Below are positions 7,647-16,300 of a stretch of DNA of 19,104 nucleotides, piece after piece. Numbering within the stretch: position 1 is the first letter of the stretch; the number at the start of each line of letters is the position of its first letter. The position numbers and the translations under genes were made by a program. This DNA is from UBA6168 sp964643005 (GTDB lineage Bacteria; Bacteroidota; Bacteroidia; Chitinophagales; Saprospiraceae), in assembly GCA_964643005.1 (NCBI GenBank), contig CAZXQI010000069.1, positions 1-19,104 of the forward strand. Reading direction: 5' to 3'. The notes beneath the pieces are model-generated. The model was given only the letters and a program-made list of their open reading frames with translations. It searched no databases and was not told the DNA's origin.

Positions 7647-9188
7647 TCAATCCTGCGCATCAGGTAGCGCTTCGCTATCGGGTAATTTATCGTCTTCTTT
7701 TAAGCCCGTGATTTCCACCAGAAAGCATTTCTCTCCATAGGATTCCATTGCTTTCACTTCAAATTTTTCCAAAATATACTGAGCGCTGCGCTGATCGCAG
7801 GTGGCGACGATTTCTCCAATCTCTACTTTTTCCGGATTGATCCCTAATAGGATGTGATAGCCCTTCTTGCGGTTAAACTGACCTGCGTAAAACACCGCCT
7901 GGCCGTCAAATCCACTGTGCAACAGTTCAAATGATTTGAGGTCGGGGTGCGTTTTCTCCATTTTTTTTAACAGGTAGCCATACATCATTTCCGGCTGCGT
8001 AATTCTGGGTTTATACACTTTGTCGAGAACAAACAGATAAGGTTTTACCATAAAAAACCCGACAAACAAGGCGCCCAATACGGCTACTGTAAAACGATAT
8101 GATTTGACTTGAAAGACGTCCCTTAAAAAAGATAAACTCCTGTACATGCCAGCCCCAGCTAAAAAAGCCAGCGGTGGATAGCTGACTATTTCGTAATGTG
8201 TTAGTTTGCTCTGTGAAAAAGATACGATAGTCAGCAAACAAACCGCGCACAAGAGCATCAAGACGAGAAAGTCTCTCAATTCCTGATTTTTTTTCAAAAA
8301 AATCATCCTGATAGCAATTGGCAATAACAATATCCAGGGCACAAAGAGGCTCTCCCACAAATTCACAAAATAATAATACCAGGGGGCTTCATGCATTTCC
8401 AGCACCGTTGTGTACCGATCTATCATTTCATAAAAAAGTACGCGGTGGGCGAATCCCGGAATACGGTTTTCCATTATTAAAAACCAGCTACCGACAAGCA
8501 GTAAAAAGGCCAGAACCGCCAGCCAGGTAGAGCCTCTCCTGAGCAGGGGAATCAACTCCCTTTTATAGATGGCATAGATAAAAAAGGCAGGCAGAAAGAA
8601 AAGTCCAAAAACATACTTGGTAAGCGCTGAAATAATCAGCAGGAAAGTGAGCAGAACCACCCATTTGTTGCGCTCCCGACCTGTCGTCGCTTTGATGTAT
8701 TTGTAAAAGACCAGAGCGCCTGCCAACATGTAGAAAGCCAGTGCGACATCCTGGTCGCCAGTACGCACAGCATGTGGGTGGATAAACCCAGGCGAGGTAA
8801 CTAACACAAATCCAGCACAATAGCCAATGACTACATTCCCAAGCTGTTTTTTTGAAAAAAGGATAAATGAGATGACAATGGCCAAAGCAAACAGCGCGAT
8901 AGGTAGGCGCAGCGCCAATTCATTGACGCCCAAAATTTTCATAAAAAGCACCTGAATCCAGGTGGTGAACGGCGGCTTCGTATTGGGATGAAGAGGGCCG
9001 TTTTCTACCCAGTCGCTATAGTTCAAGAGGTACCTTCCTTCCTCGGTCATATAACCAGCCCGCATGGCAAAGAGCGATTCATCCCAGTTGTGAACAGGCT
9101 CCCAATCGAGATGGAGAAACAGCGGAAAATAAACAACAGCGAGAAACAGCGCCGGTACCAGGATTTTTTTTAAAAACGGGCTTTTCAT
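7647..9188 (-). CDS. GT39/ArnT-like membrane glycosyltransferase
   Basis: This is an integral inner-membrane glycosyltransferase of the PMT/ArnT clan (GT-C fold), which moves a sugar from a polyprenyl-phosphate donor onto a protein or envelope glycolipid on the outer face. From the Met at 9188 (513 aa): one N-terminal membrane helix, then the conserved first-loop acidic motif NWDES (Asp36-Glu37) in the place of the catalytic Asp of the family, then KPPFTTW (71-77) as in ArnT relatives, and a second acidic motif RTGDQD (142-147). About ten further hydrophobic segments follow, with a soluble C-terminal tail. An upstream Met at 9296 would add 36 mostly polar residues before the first helix. I reject it because a perfect promoter element (9198-9205) lies between the two starts. 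The acceptor cannot be told from sequence, and no pathway genes are adjacent. Confidence 0.87.
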   Translation of the reverse strand: MKSPFLKKILVPALFLAVVYFPLFLHLDWEPVHNWDESLFAMRAGYMTEEGRYLLNYSDWVENGPLHPNTKPPFTTWIQVLFMKILGVNELALRLPIALFALAIVISFILFSKKQLGNVVIGYCAGFVLVTSPGFIHPHAVRTGDQDVALAFYMLAGALVFYKYIKATTGRERNKWVVLLTFLLIISALTKYVFGLFFLPAFFIYAIYKRELIPLLRRGSTWLAVLAFLLLVGSWFLIMENRIPGFAHRVLFYEMIDRYTTVLEMHEAPWYYYFVNLWESLFVPWILLLPIAIRMIFLKKNQELRDFLVLMLLCAVCLLTIVSFSQSKLTHYEIVSYPPLAFLAGAGMYRSLSFLRDVFQVKSYRFTVAVLGALFVGFFMVKPYLFVLDKVYKPRITQPEMMYGYLLKKMEKTHPDLKSFELLHSGFDGQAVFYAGQFNRKKGYHILLGINPEKVEIGEIVATCDQRSAQYILEKFEVKAMESYGEKCFLVEITGLKEDDKLPDSEALPDAQD

Positions 9189-9197
9189 ACAGTCTCG

Positions 9198-9205
9198 CAA
9201 AAATA
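9198..9205 (-). promoter_or_regulatory. Promoter -7 element of the glycosyltransferase, decides its start
   Basis: On the minus strand this reads TATTTTTG, an exact TAnnTTTG match, with a TTG 22 bp upstream (9228-9230; consensus spacing 19). Transcription would start only a few bases before the ATG at 9188, giving an almost leaderless mRNA and excluding the in-frame Met at 9296. Confidence 0.5.
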
Positions 9206-9374
9206 GAAAATACCCGTAAACACATAGCAAAGTACATTTTTGAAATGATTCTCCATCGCCTTTATCGTCAGCAAGTATCTTGTTATAACCTTTCAAACTT
9301 AGTATTCTGCTTTGAAAAAATAAAGCTTACAACTACTTTTATGCTTCTTAAACGTTTGCTTAAAAAACAAAAAC

Positions 9375-10073
9375 ATGAAAGTACTTGCCTTCCTATTCCC
9401 TTTCTCCTTTTTATTTTTTGTAAAAACAGGTGTTAGCCAGGACACGCTGCAACTAAAAAGACAGGTGTTCGAGAGCGAAGAAGCTATGGTCAATGGCACA
9501 CAGCCCGCCCTTATCGTAGTATTAGAAACCAACGACACTAAGTTGGCGGACAAAGTCTGGAAGAACTTTATGAAAGACTATGGAGGCAAAACAAAGGGCG
9601 TGAAAGGCGGCAAAGGAGACCTGACTTCAGGCGTTTCTATTGTCGGCATCAATGGCGTCAATCCGATTAACATCTATTCCCGTTCGAGTATAGCGATGGG
9701 AGGCAACGCCGAAATGGTAGTGTGGTTCGATTTGGGAGAAGAATACCTCTCCTCCTCCCGACGCACTCAGTATCAGGAAGCAGAAAACCTCCTGTCGAAA
9801 TATGCTTTTGAATGTAAAAAAGAGCAGACGCAAATTGAATTGAACGATGCAGAAAAGAAATTGAAATCATTAGAAAACGAACAGGACAAACTCAGGCGAC
9901 TCAATAACGGCTATCACAAAGAAATACAAAATGCCGAGCGCAAAATTGAGCAGGCCAAAGAGAATATTGTCAAAAACGAGGAACAACAGGCCGACACAGG
10001 CCAAAAGATTGATTTGCAAAAAGAATTGGTGGATGAAATCAAGCGCAGACTCGGCGACATGAGAAATAATTAA
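9375..10073 (+). CDS. Exported coiled-coil protein of unknown function
   Basis: I do not recognise this family with certainty. The 232-aa protein starts with a hydrophobic signal peptide (about 1-21, VKTGVSQ at the likely cleavage site). A compact N-terminal part follows: a beta-type segment PALIVVLETND (44-54), then an aromatic/lysine segment KVWKNFMKDYGGKTKG (60-75) and a glycine/lysine-rich stretch. A second beta region (87-121) contains MVVWFDLGEEY. From about 145 to 228 it is a continuous, highly charged coiled coil with regular leucine/isoleucine spacing, so it probably oligomerises or reaches across the periplasm. There is no lipobox or other membrane segment. It is divergent from the glycosyltransferase, separated by 186 nt. 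Bacteroidota proteins with a similar N-terminal segment exist to my recollection, without an assigned role. Confidence 0.75.
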   Translation: MKVLAFLFPFSFLFFVKTGVSQDTLQLKRQVFESEEAMVNGTQPALIVVLETNDTKLADKVWKNFMKDYGGKTKGVKGGKGDLTSGVSIVGINGVNPINIYSRSSIAMGGNAEMVVWFDLGEEYLSSSRRTQYQEAENLLSKYAFECKKEQTQIELNDAEKKLKSLENEQDKLRRLNNGYHKEIQNAERKIEQAKENIVKNEEQQADTGQKIDLQKELVDEIKRRLGDMRNN

Positions 10074-10192
10074 ACTCGGTAAAAATCGGAAGTACAGGGT
10101 TGGGCTCTCAAAAAATATCTGGCAGCTCCCCAAAGGTTTCTCCAAAACCAGAGCTTTCACATCCTCTTATTCAATCAACAGAGAACATTTTC

Positions 10193-10200
10193 TACCTTTG
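10193..10200 (+). promoter_or_regulatory. Candidate promoter of the alpha-oxoamine synthase
   Basis: TACCTTTG followed by C is an exact Bacteroidota TAnnTTTG element. There is no TTG at the 19-bp -33 position. The leader to the ATG at 10341 would be about 130 nt. The gap 10074-10340 shows no other gene. Confidence 0.5.
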
Positions 10201-10340
10201 CACCCTTCTCGCCATTCGCTAAGAGGCTGTTTCAAATACGGCATTATACAGAACATTATTAAACCTGGAGCATCTGTCCTTTAGCGCTACCAGGCACTAA
10301 ACCTTTTACAGCCTTTTATAAAAATTGAAAAAAACGCATT

Positions 10341-11591
10341 ATGGATTTATTTGAAAAGTTTAGAAATCCCGGCCCCCTCGGTAAATACAGGGAAGTTGCC
10401 GACGGATATTTTATGTTTCCCAAACTCGAAGGAGAGCTTGGAAATCGCATGACTTTTAACGGCAAAGAGGTCATCTGTTGGAGTATCAATAACTATCTGG
10501 GGCTTGCCAACCATCCGGAAGTGCGGGAAGCAGACGCTCAAGCTTCTAAAGACTGGGGGCTTGCCTACCCGATGGGAGCGCGCATGATGAGCGGCGCCAC
10601 CAAATATCACGACCAACTGGAACATGAACTGGCTTCTTTTATCAAAAAGGAATCCGTGCTGTTAGTCAATTATGGCTATCAGGGAATTTTCTCTGCAATT
10701 GATGCGCTGGTCAATCGCCACGACGTCATCGTTTACGATTCCGAAGCGCACGCCTGCATCGTGGACGGTGTGCGCCTGCACCAGGGAAAGCGATTTGCAT
10801 TTGAACACAACAACATAGCAAGCCTCGACAAAAATATAGCGAGAGCTACCAAACTCGTCGAGGAGACGGGCGGCGGTATCCTCGTTATTTCAGAGGGCGT
10901 ATTTGGCATGAGAGGAGACCAGGGAAAGTTGCGGGAAATCTGTGCGCTTAAAGAGAAGTACGAGTTCCGGCTCATGGTGGACGATGCGCACGGCTTTGGC
11001 ATGCTTGGGCCGACGGGAGCAGGCGCCTGTGAAGAACAGGGCATCATGGGAGACGTGGATGTTTACTTCTCCACTTTCGCCAAATCTATGGCCAGTATCG
11101 GCGGCTTTTTCGGAGGAGAAAAATTCATGATCCAGCATTTGCGCTACACCATGCGCACGCAGATTTTCGCCAAATCAATGCCCATGCCCATCGTGATTGG
11201 CGCCCTGAAGCGACTTGACTTATTGAGAAACCATCCTGAACTGCGAGAAAATCTTTGGGAAAACGTCCGCTATCTACAGTCGGGACTGCAAGAAGCTGGG
11301 TTCAGCATTGGCGACACCAATAGTTGCGTAACACCGGTTTATATGCAGGGCGAGGTCAGCGAAGCGGTCGTCATGGTCAGAGATTTGCGTGAGAATTATG
11401 GAGTCTTTTGCTCTATCGTCGTTTATCCGGTAGTTCCACAGGGTATGATTATCCTACGATTGATCCCAACGGCAGTACACACAAAAGAAGATATTGATAT
11501 TACTATCCATGCATTCAAAGCTGTAAAGGAAAAGCTACAAAACAGATCCTACTTGGAGGAGGCAAAGGAGTTCGCCGCTGGAATCCTTTGA
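10341..11591 (+). CDS. PLP-dependent alpha-oxoamine synthase (serine palmitoyltransferase / KBL-like)
   Basis: This is a cytosolic fold-type-I PLP enzyme of the alpha-oxoamine synthase family, which joins an amino acid to an acyl-CoA or acyl-ACP with loss of CO2. The family includes serine palmitoyltransferase, 2-amino-3-ketobutyrate CoA ligase, BioF and the cysteate acyltransferase of sulfonolipid synthesis. In 416 aa the PLP lysine is Lys248 in TFAKSMASIGGF. His137 in SEAHACIVDG is the ring-stacking histidine, and Asp214 and His217 in DDAHGFG hold the cofactor nitrogen and oxygen. The glycine-rich PMGARMMSG (78-86) and the C-terminal VVPQGMIILRLIPTA are typical of a widespread Bacteroidota subgroup. 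Length is normal, and the start fits the conserved MDLFEKF opening. It may feed sphingolipid or sulfonolipid synthesis; no partner lipid gene is next to it, so the substrate stays open. Confidence 0.88.
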   Translation: MDLFEKFRNPGPLGKYREVADGYFMFPKLEGELGNRMTFNGKEVICWSINNYLGLANHPEVREADAQASKDWGLAYPMGARMMSGATKYHDQLEHELASFIKKESVLLVNYGYQGIFSAIDALVNRHDVIVYDSEAHACIVDGVRLHQGKRFAFEHNNIASLDKNIARATKLVEETGGGILVISEGVFGMRGDQGKLREICALKEKYEFRLMVDDAHGFGMLGPTGAGACEEQGIMGDVDVYFSTFAKSMASIGGFFGGEKFMIQHLRYTMRTQIFAKSMPMPIVIGALKRLDLLRNHPELRENLWENVRYLQSGLQEAGFSIGDTNSCVTPVYMQGEVSEAVVMVRDLRENYGVFCSIVVYPVVPQGMIILRLIPTAVHTKEDIDITIHAFKAVKEKLQNRSYLEEAKEFAAGIL

Positions 11592-11621
11592 CAACTGCCC
11601 ACAGTGAAATTTTTGAAAATA

Positions 11622-11661
11622 AAAATGCGAAACCTGCTTCCAAAAGCGGGTTTCGCATTTT
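11622..11661. terminator. Bidirectional intrinsic terminator between convergent genes
   Basis: An 18-bp stem (11622-11639 with 11644-11661, one G-U pair) closes a CCAA loop. A-tracts on the left and T-tracts on the right make it work in both directions. It lies 31 nt after the alpha-oxoamine synthase stop and 25 nt beyond the stop of the leftward DUF5606-like gene. Confidence 0.9.
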
Positions 11662-11685
11662 ATATAGCTTGGCTTTTTTAATAAT

Positions 11686-12105
11686 TTATTCTTCTTCGTC
11701 GCCTGCCGGTTCTTCCATCGTCAGGAATCCCCGATCATTCAAAAAATGATACCAGCGGATAATCTTTTTGATATCGCTGATGTGTACTCTGTCTTTATCG
11801 TGGTTGGGCTGAACGAGCGAAAAATATCCCCGCAACTCTTCTGCTTTTGAACCGACGGAAACAGGCGGATGCTCTCCTGCCTTATCCAACATATTTTGCA
11901 GAACATCTTTCAAAGCAACCGAATCTTCTTCGTCATCCGTAAAGACGGAAATACTTTCCAACGGAGAAAACTGGTGCTTCCGGATAGGCGCAAAACGGAC
12001 TTTCCCGGTGTCTATATCCTCTATCATCATGCCATTACTGCGGTTAGCCGCTATGCGCTGGATACCGGGCATACCGGTAACGACAACTAAATCTTTCAGG
12101 TTCAT
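11686..12105 (-). CDS. DUF5606-like protein
   Basis: This small cytosolic protein (139 aa) has no signal peptide or membrane segment. The N-terminal part (1-55) has the layout I associate with DUF5606, a Bacteroidota domain of unknown role: MNLKDLVVVTGMPGIQ, then a segment NGMMIEDIDTGKVRFAPI, then SPLESISVFTDDEEDS. The middle (60-105) is helical and charged. The C-terminal part (108-131) contains HISDIKKIIRWYHFLNDRG and may form a helical pair, ending in an acidic tail (EEPAGDEEE). It has its own candidate promoter (12191-12198) and ends at the shared terminator. The function is not known and I do not propose one. Confidence 0.82.
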   Translation of the reverse strand: MNLKDLVVVTGMPGIQRIAANRSNGMMIEDIDTGKVRFAPIRKHQFSPLESISVFTDDEEDSVALKDVLQNMLDKAGEHPPVSVGSKAEELRGYFSLVQPNHDKDRVHISDIKKIIRWYHFLNDRGFLTMEEPAGDEEE

Positions 12106-12190
12106 AATTCAATAAAAGGTAAAAAAACAGCAGACATAAAAGTTTGGTTTTCTCCTTTTCCACAACTTCCAGACCGCTAAATGAGGGCGG

Positions 12191-12198
12191 CAAAGGTA
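12191..12198 (-). promoter_or_regulatory. Candidate promoter of the DUF5606-like gene
   Basis: On the minus strand this reads TACCTTTG followed by CC, an exact TAnnTTTG match. The leader would be roughly 80 nt. There is no TTG at the consensus -33 distance. Confidence 0.5.
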
Positions 12199-12316
12199 AA
12201 CATTCAGAGACTATCCTTTAAAGGTCGGTTAACAAAATTATCGGGATTCCGTTACCAAAAAGCAGGGTAGGCAAGCGGGTATGATTTTTTCATATACCAT
12301 TGCATTTCAAAATTCC

Positions 12317-12324
12317 GACTTTTG
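12317..12324 (+). promoter_or_regulatory. Possible promoter of the TlpA-like gene
   Basis: GACTTTTG followed by CA differs from TAnnTTTG at one base and lies 18 nt before the ATG at 12342. If used, the mRNA leader would be only about ten bases, and translation could not start at the upstream in-frame ATG at 12300. Confidence 0.35.
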
Positions 12325-12341
12325 CAACAAATCAATCCAAT

Positions 12342-12920
12342 ATGAACAGATTAAGCTTATTTCTGCTTTTTGCCCTTCCCGGCGCTGTTTTGTTCGCTCA
12401 AAATGAAACGCCCACAGTTATCAATACAAGCCCTCGAATTGAAGTGTATGTAGAGACTGCCCGGCAGATAGAGCAGATACAGCAAGACTTTCCTTACGAC
12501 ATTACCCTGCTCACAGCAAAAGGCGATACGACGAATTCGACAGAGGCGCTGGTAAAAAATGGGAAGCCGACTATTTTGATGTTTTGGCTGACGACCTGCG
12601 TTCCCTGTCGCCGCGAATTGACCGCCCTTTCAGCAAAATATGACTCCTGGAAAGAAGAAGCAGACTTTAACCTGTACGCCATCTCCATAGATTATCCTAA
12701 AAACTACGAGCAATTTGTAAAGCGGGTGGAAGAAAGTAATTGGCCATTTCCCGCCTACTATGATCTGAATAGGGAGTTCGGCGTCATCATGCCCGGAAAG
12801 CTAAACGGGCTTCCCCAAACCTTTGTTTTAGACCAAAACGGCAACATCGTTCTTCACAAACGACGTTTTATTCAAGGAGACGAAGACGCATTGTTTGAGT
12901 TTGTAAAGACATTGCTTTAA
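12342..12920 (+). CDS. Exported TlpA/AhpC-like thioredoxin-fold protein
   Basis: This is a periplasmic or surface thiol-disulfide oxidoreductase of the TlpA/ResA type. From the Met at 12342 (192 aa) a signal peptide covers about 1-20 (MNRLSLFLLFALPGAVLFAQ). An N-terminal extension follows, then the thioredoxin fold (about 52-192) with the redox pair Cys86-Val-Pro-Cys89 in TTCVPCRRE. The cis-proline region reads GLPQTFV (Pro158) where many relatives have TP. DQNGNIV and the final helix complete the fold. No lipobox is present, so it should be soluble after cleavage. The in-frame ATG at 12300 would place 14 polar residues before the signal peptide and is rejected. Substrates may be apocytochromes or other exported thiol proteins; no cytochrome maturation gene is nearby. 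Confidence 0.88.
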   Translation: MNRLSLFLLFALPGAVLFAQNETPTVINTSPRIEVYVETARQIEQIQQDFPYDITLLTAKGDTTNSTEALVKNGKPTILMFWLTTCVPCRRELTALSAKYDSWKEEADFNLYAISIDYPKNYEQFVKRVEESNWPFPAYYDLNREFGVIMPGKLNGLPQTFVLDQNGNIVLHKRRFIQGDEDALFEFVKTLL

Positions 12921-13319
12921 GGCTATCCTACTAAGCGAGGTAAAATTTTATTTTCAATCTCCTTTTCGGCAGGTATTCCCTGAAATTACTCTTCTTACCT
13001 AATAGGCTAAGGGATTTTGTTCAATGTTTTTCTCAGAGAGAAAATCCTTCCATTCGCCCCATTTTTAAAACCAACCGACCCCGTAATCATTGGCGTCATA
13101 TTGATGACAGTCAGCCAACAGACATAAAGGAAAGAGTTTAAAATGTCAGATGTCAAATAAATTAGGTTAAAGCGCTATTTTTGTGCACCTTTTGAAAATG
13201 CTACAAAATAATATCCTCTTTTAAGCCATCCCCAAATTACAGATACTCATCCCTATAAGCCGAAAGGCACATTCGTTAAACCTGATTTCTTGACTAACTC
13301 AAACTAAGCTTCATTAACA
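12921..13319. other. Intergenic region before the large protease gene
   Basis: I see no gene in these 399 nt. It holds a small hairpin at 13028-13044 (TTTTCTC / GAGAAAA, loop AGA) without a T-run and a good promoter element at 13176-13183. The rest is AT-rich with no recognisable motif. Confidence 0.55.
13176..13183 (+). promoter_or_regulatory. Candidate promoter of the PKD metalloprotease
   Basis: TATTTTTG matches TAnnTTTG exactly, followed by TGCACC. It would give a leader of about 130 nt to the ATG at 13320. No TTG at the 19-bp -33 position. Confidence 0.5.
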
Positions 13320-16300
13320 ATGATTCGGTTATTTACCACACCTTTATTCCTCATTTTTCTGACCACCCTGTTTTCACAAAATCCAACTTTTCAAGGCAAT
13401 AAATTGAAAACGGCTGATTTTTCCGAGCTGGAATTCCAGTTTAATCAATGGGAGGTCTATCAGTTTGATGCACAGGCATTTGATAGTTTTGTAAAAAATG
13501 CAGGCTCTGGCATGGAGTTCAACCTTCAATTCGACGATAAGAATTGGGACATCTGGATAGCGCCCAGAGATGTTAGAAGCCCCAACTATATACGCTCCGT
13601 ACTGACTGAAAACGGCGTGAAGACAATACCTAAAGGTGAAAACATCACTTATCGCGGCTATATGTCGAATCTTTCCAGCAACATAGTAGCGCTCACCATC
13701 GACCACGATTTCCTCTACGGATTTATCAGAGATGGAGATGAATCTTATTTTATCGAGCCGCTCTGGTACTTTGTTCCCGATCAGCCTAAGGATCGGTTCG
13801 TAATTTATGCCGGCTCTGATGTGAGGCCTCGGCCAGACATGAAATGCGGCGCTATGGAAATGGAGAAATACAAAAAGAACCATGGAGAATCCGAATACCT
13901 TCCCGACCAAAGTATGCCCGAAGAAAAAGCCGGCAATTGCTATCAACTTGAATTAGCCATCGCTTCGGACAAATCTATGTACAATAAATACGGCTCAGTT
14001 CCCGGCGTGGAGGCTCACAATTTTGGCGTTATCAATAATGTGCAGACGAATTACGATAATGAGTTCCCCGACGAGGTTCAGTTTTTAATTGTGGAGCAGT
14101 TCGTCGTCGCTCCACCCGCCAATGACCCCTGGTCGAGCTCTAATAATGCTGAGACCTTGCTGAATAGTTTCACGAACTGGGGGCCAAGCGGATTTTCTGC
14201 CACCCACGATCTCGGCGAACTGTGGACCAACCGCGGGTTTGATGGAAGTACCGTAGGTATTGCCTGGATTAATTCTGTCTGTACTAATCTGCGCTATCAC
14301 TGCTTAGACGACTTTACCTCCAACTCTAATTACCTGAGGGTAATGACGGCTCACGAGATAGGGCACAACTTCAACGCTAGCCACGACCAGCAAAACAGCC
14401 CGCACATTATGGCGCCTGCTGTCCAAAACACCAATACCTGGTCCTCTCAGTCTCAAAACCAGATTGGCAGTAATATACCCACTCGCTGGTGCTTGTCTTA
14501 TTGTCCCGGAGCAGTTCCACCGGAAGCTGCGTTCACAGGCGTTCCTACATCGGGATGCGCTCCGCTGACCGTTTCTTATACCGACCAGTCAACCAATATG
14601 CCTAACTCCTGGAGCTGGTCTTTTCCCGGCGGTTCGCCTAGCTCTTCCAGCTCCCAAAACCCGACAGTCACTTATCCAATGTCGGGTACCTACAATGTTA
14701 CATTGACGGTTGCAAATAACGTAGGCAGCAATACGCTGACAAAAACAAACTACATCACCGTGAATGCCGCGCCCCTTGCCAGTTATATTTTTGATCAAAC
14801 GGGGACTACGGTTATTTTTACAAATATCTCACAGGGTAACGCCAATAGCTTTTTCTGGGACTTCGGCGATGGCTCCACCAGTACTCAGGAGAATCCCGTT
14901 CACACTTTTGCTCAGGAAGGATTTTACAATGTAGTACTGACTGTCGCTAATGGCTGTGGATCCAGTGAATACGCTATCAACATTCCAGTTTTTACAGAGC
15001 CGACGGCGGCATTTACAGCAGTCCCAACTTCGGGATGCGCTCCTTTGGAGGTAAATTATATTGATCTCAGTTCTTCAAATGCAACTAGCTGGACCTGGAG
15101 TTTTCCAGGGGGAACGCCTTCCTCGTCTATTAACCAAAACCCTACGGTCGTTTATTCAGCGCCAGGCGTTTATTCAGCCACCCTGACCGTCGTCAATCCG
15201 GCAGGCGCCAACACGGTGACACAAACCGATTTCATCACTGTTGGCGCCATCGCCACACCCGGGTTCACTTTCGCAGTCAATGGGAATACGGTAACCTTCA
15301 TCAACACATCCAGCAACGTAAATGGAGTTGGCAACATCTCTTACCTCTGGAATTTCGGAGACGGAGAAACGAGCACAGACACTAACCCCGTTCACACTTA
15401 TGCAGCTAACGGCAATTATTCAGTCTCTTTAGTAGCCACCAACGACTGTGGGCCAGCCAGTATTAATCAGACTATCTACATTCTCCTTTCGCCTACTGCG
15501 GGTTTTTCGGCTGAGCCAACTAATGGGTGCGCGCCTTTAACCGTCAATTTCAGTAGCGCTTCCTCTTTCGGAGCTACCAATTTTAACTGGACCTTCAATG
15601 GCGGCGCCCCCTCTTCCTCTACCGATCCTAATCCTTCGGTTACTTATGATAACCCAGGGACTTACGATGTAAGGTTAATTGTCGCCAATTCCGCAGGCTC
15701 TGATACTTTGACTTTTACAAACTACATCGGCGTAGCTCCGCAGGCAGTTCCCAGTTTTACACAAAGCGTAAACGGCCTGACTGCCACATTTACCAACACT
15801 TCAACCAACGCTACTACCTATTTATGGGACTTTGGAGATGGCAATACCAGCGCTCAGACAAATCCCGTGCATACATATTTGGAAGACGGTTCTTACACGG
15901 TAACATTAGAAGCAAGCAATGATTGCAGTACGGCGACTTCCTCTCAAACCCTGGTCATCGCAACCTCCCCTCTTGCCGGATTTTCTGCGAATGTGACTTC
16001 CGGTTGTGCTCCGCTGTCCGTGCAATTCAGCAACCAATCTTCCGCCAATGCCGCCTCTTTTGAATGGTCTTTCCCTGGAGGAACGCCCTCTTCATCTACT
16101 CAGGAAAATCCCGTGGTTACTTATAATAATGCGGGAAGTTATACCGTGACGCTGACTGTCTCCAACGCCGCAGGTAGTAATACCTCCACGCAAACAGATT
16201 ACATCGCAGTCTATACCACGCCCGTTGCCGGCTTCACTTTCACGTCAAATTATGCAGTTGTCAATTTCAACAATACTTCCAGCAACGCTACCAGCTACTC

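Noticed and set aside
9245..9436. Small open frame between the glycosyltransferase and the coiled-coil gene
   Set aside because: Low-complexity content, overlaps the signal peptide region of the real gene in another frame and contains likely promoter sequence.
13374..13946. Leftward open frame of 190 codons opposite the protease
   Set aside because: It is antisense to the propeptide coding region, whose protein shows clear family motifs; the antisense translation has none.
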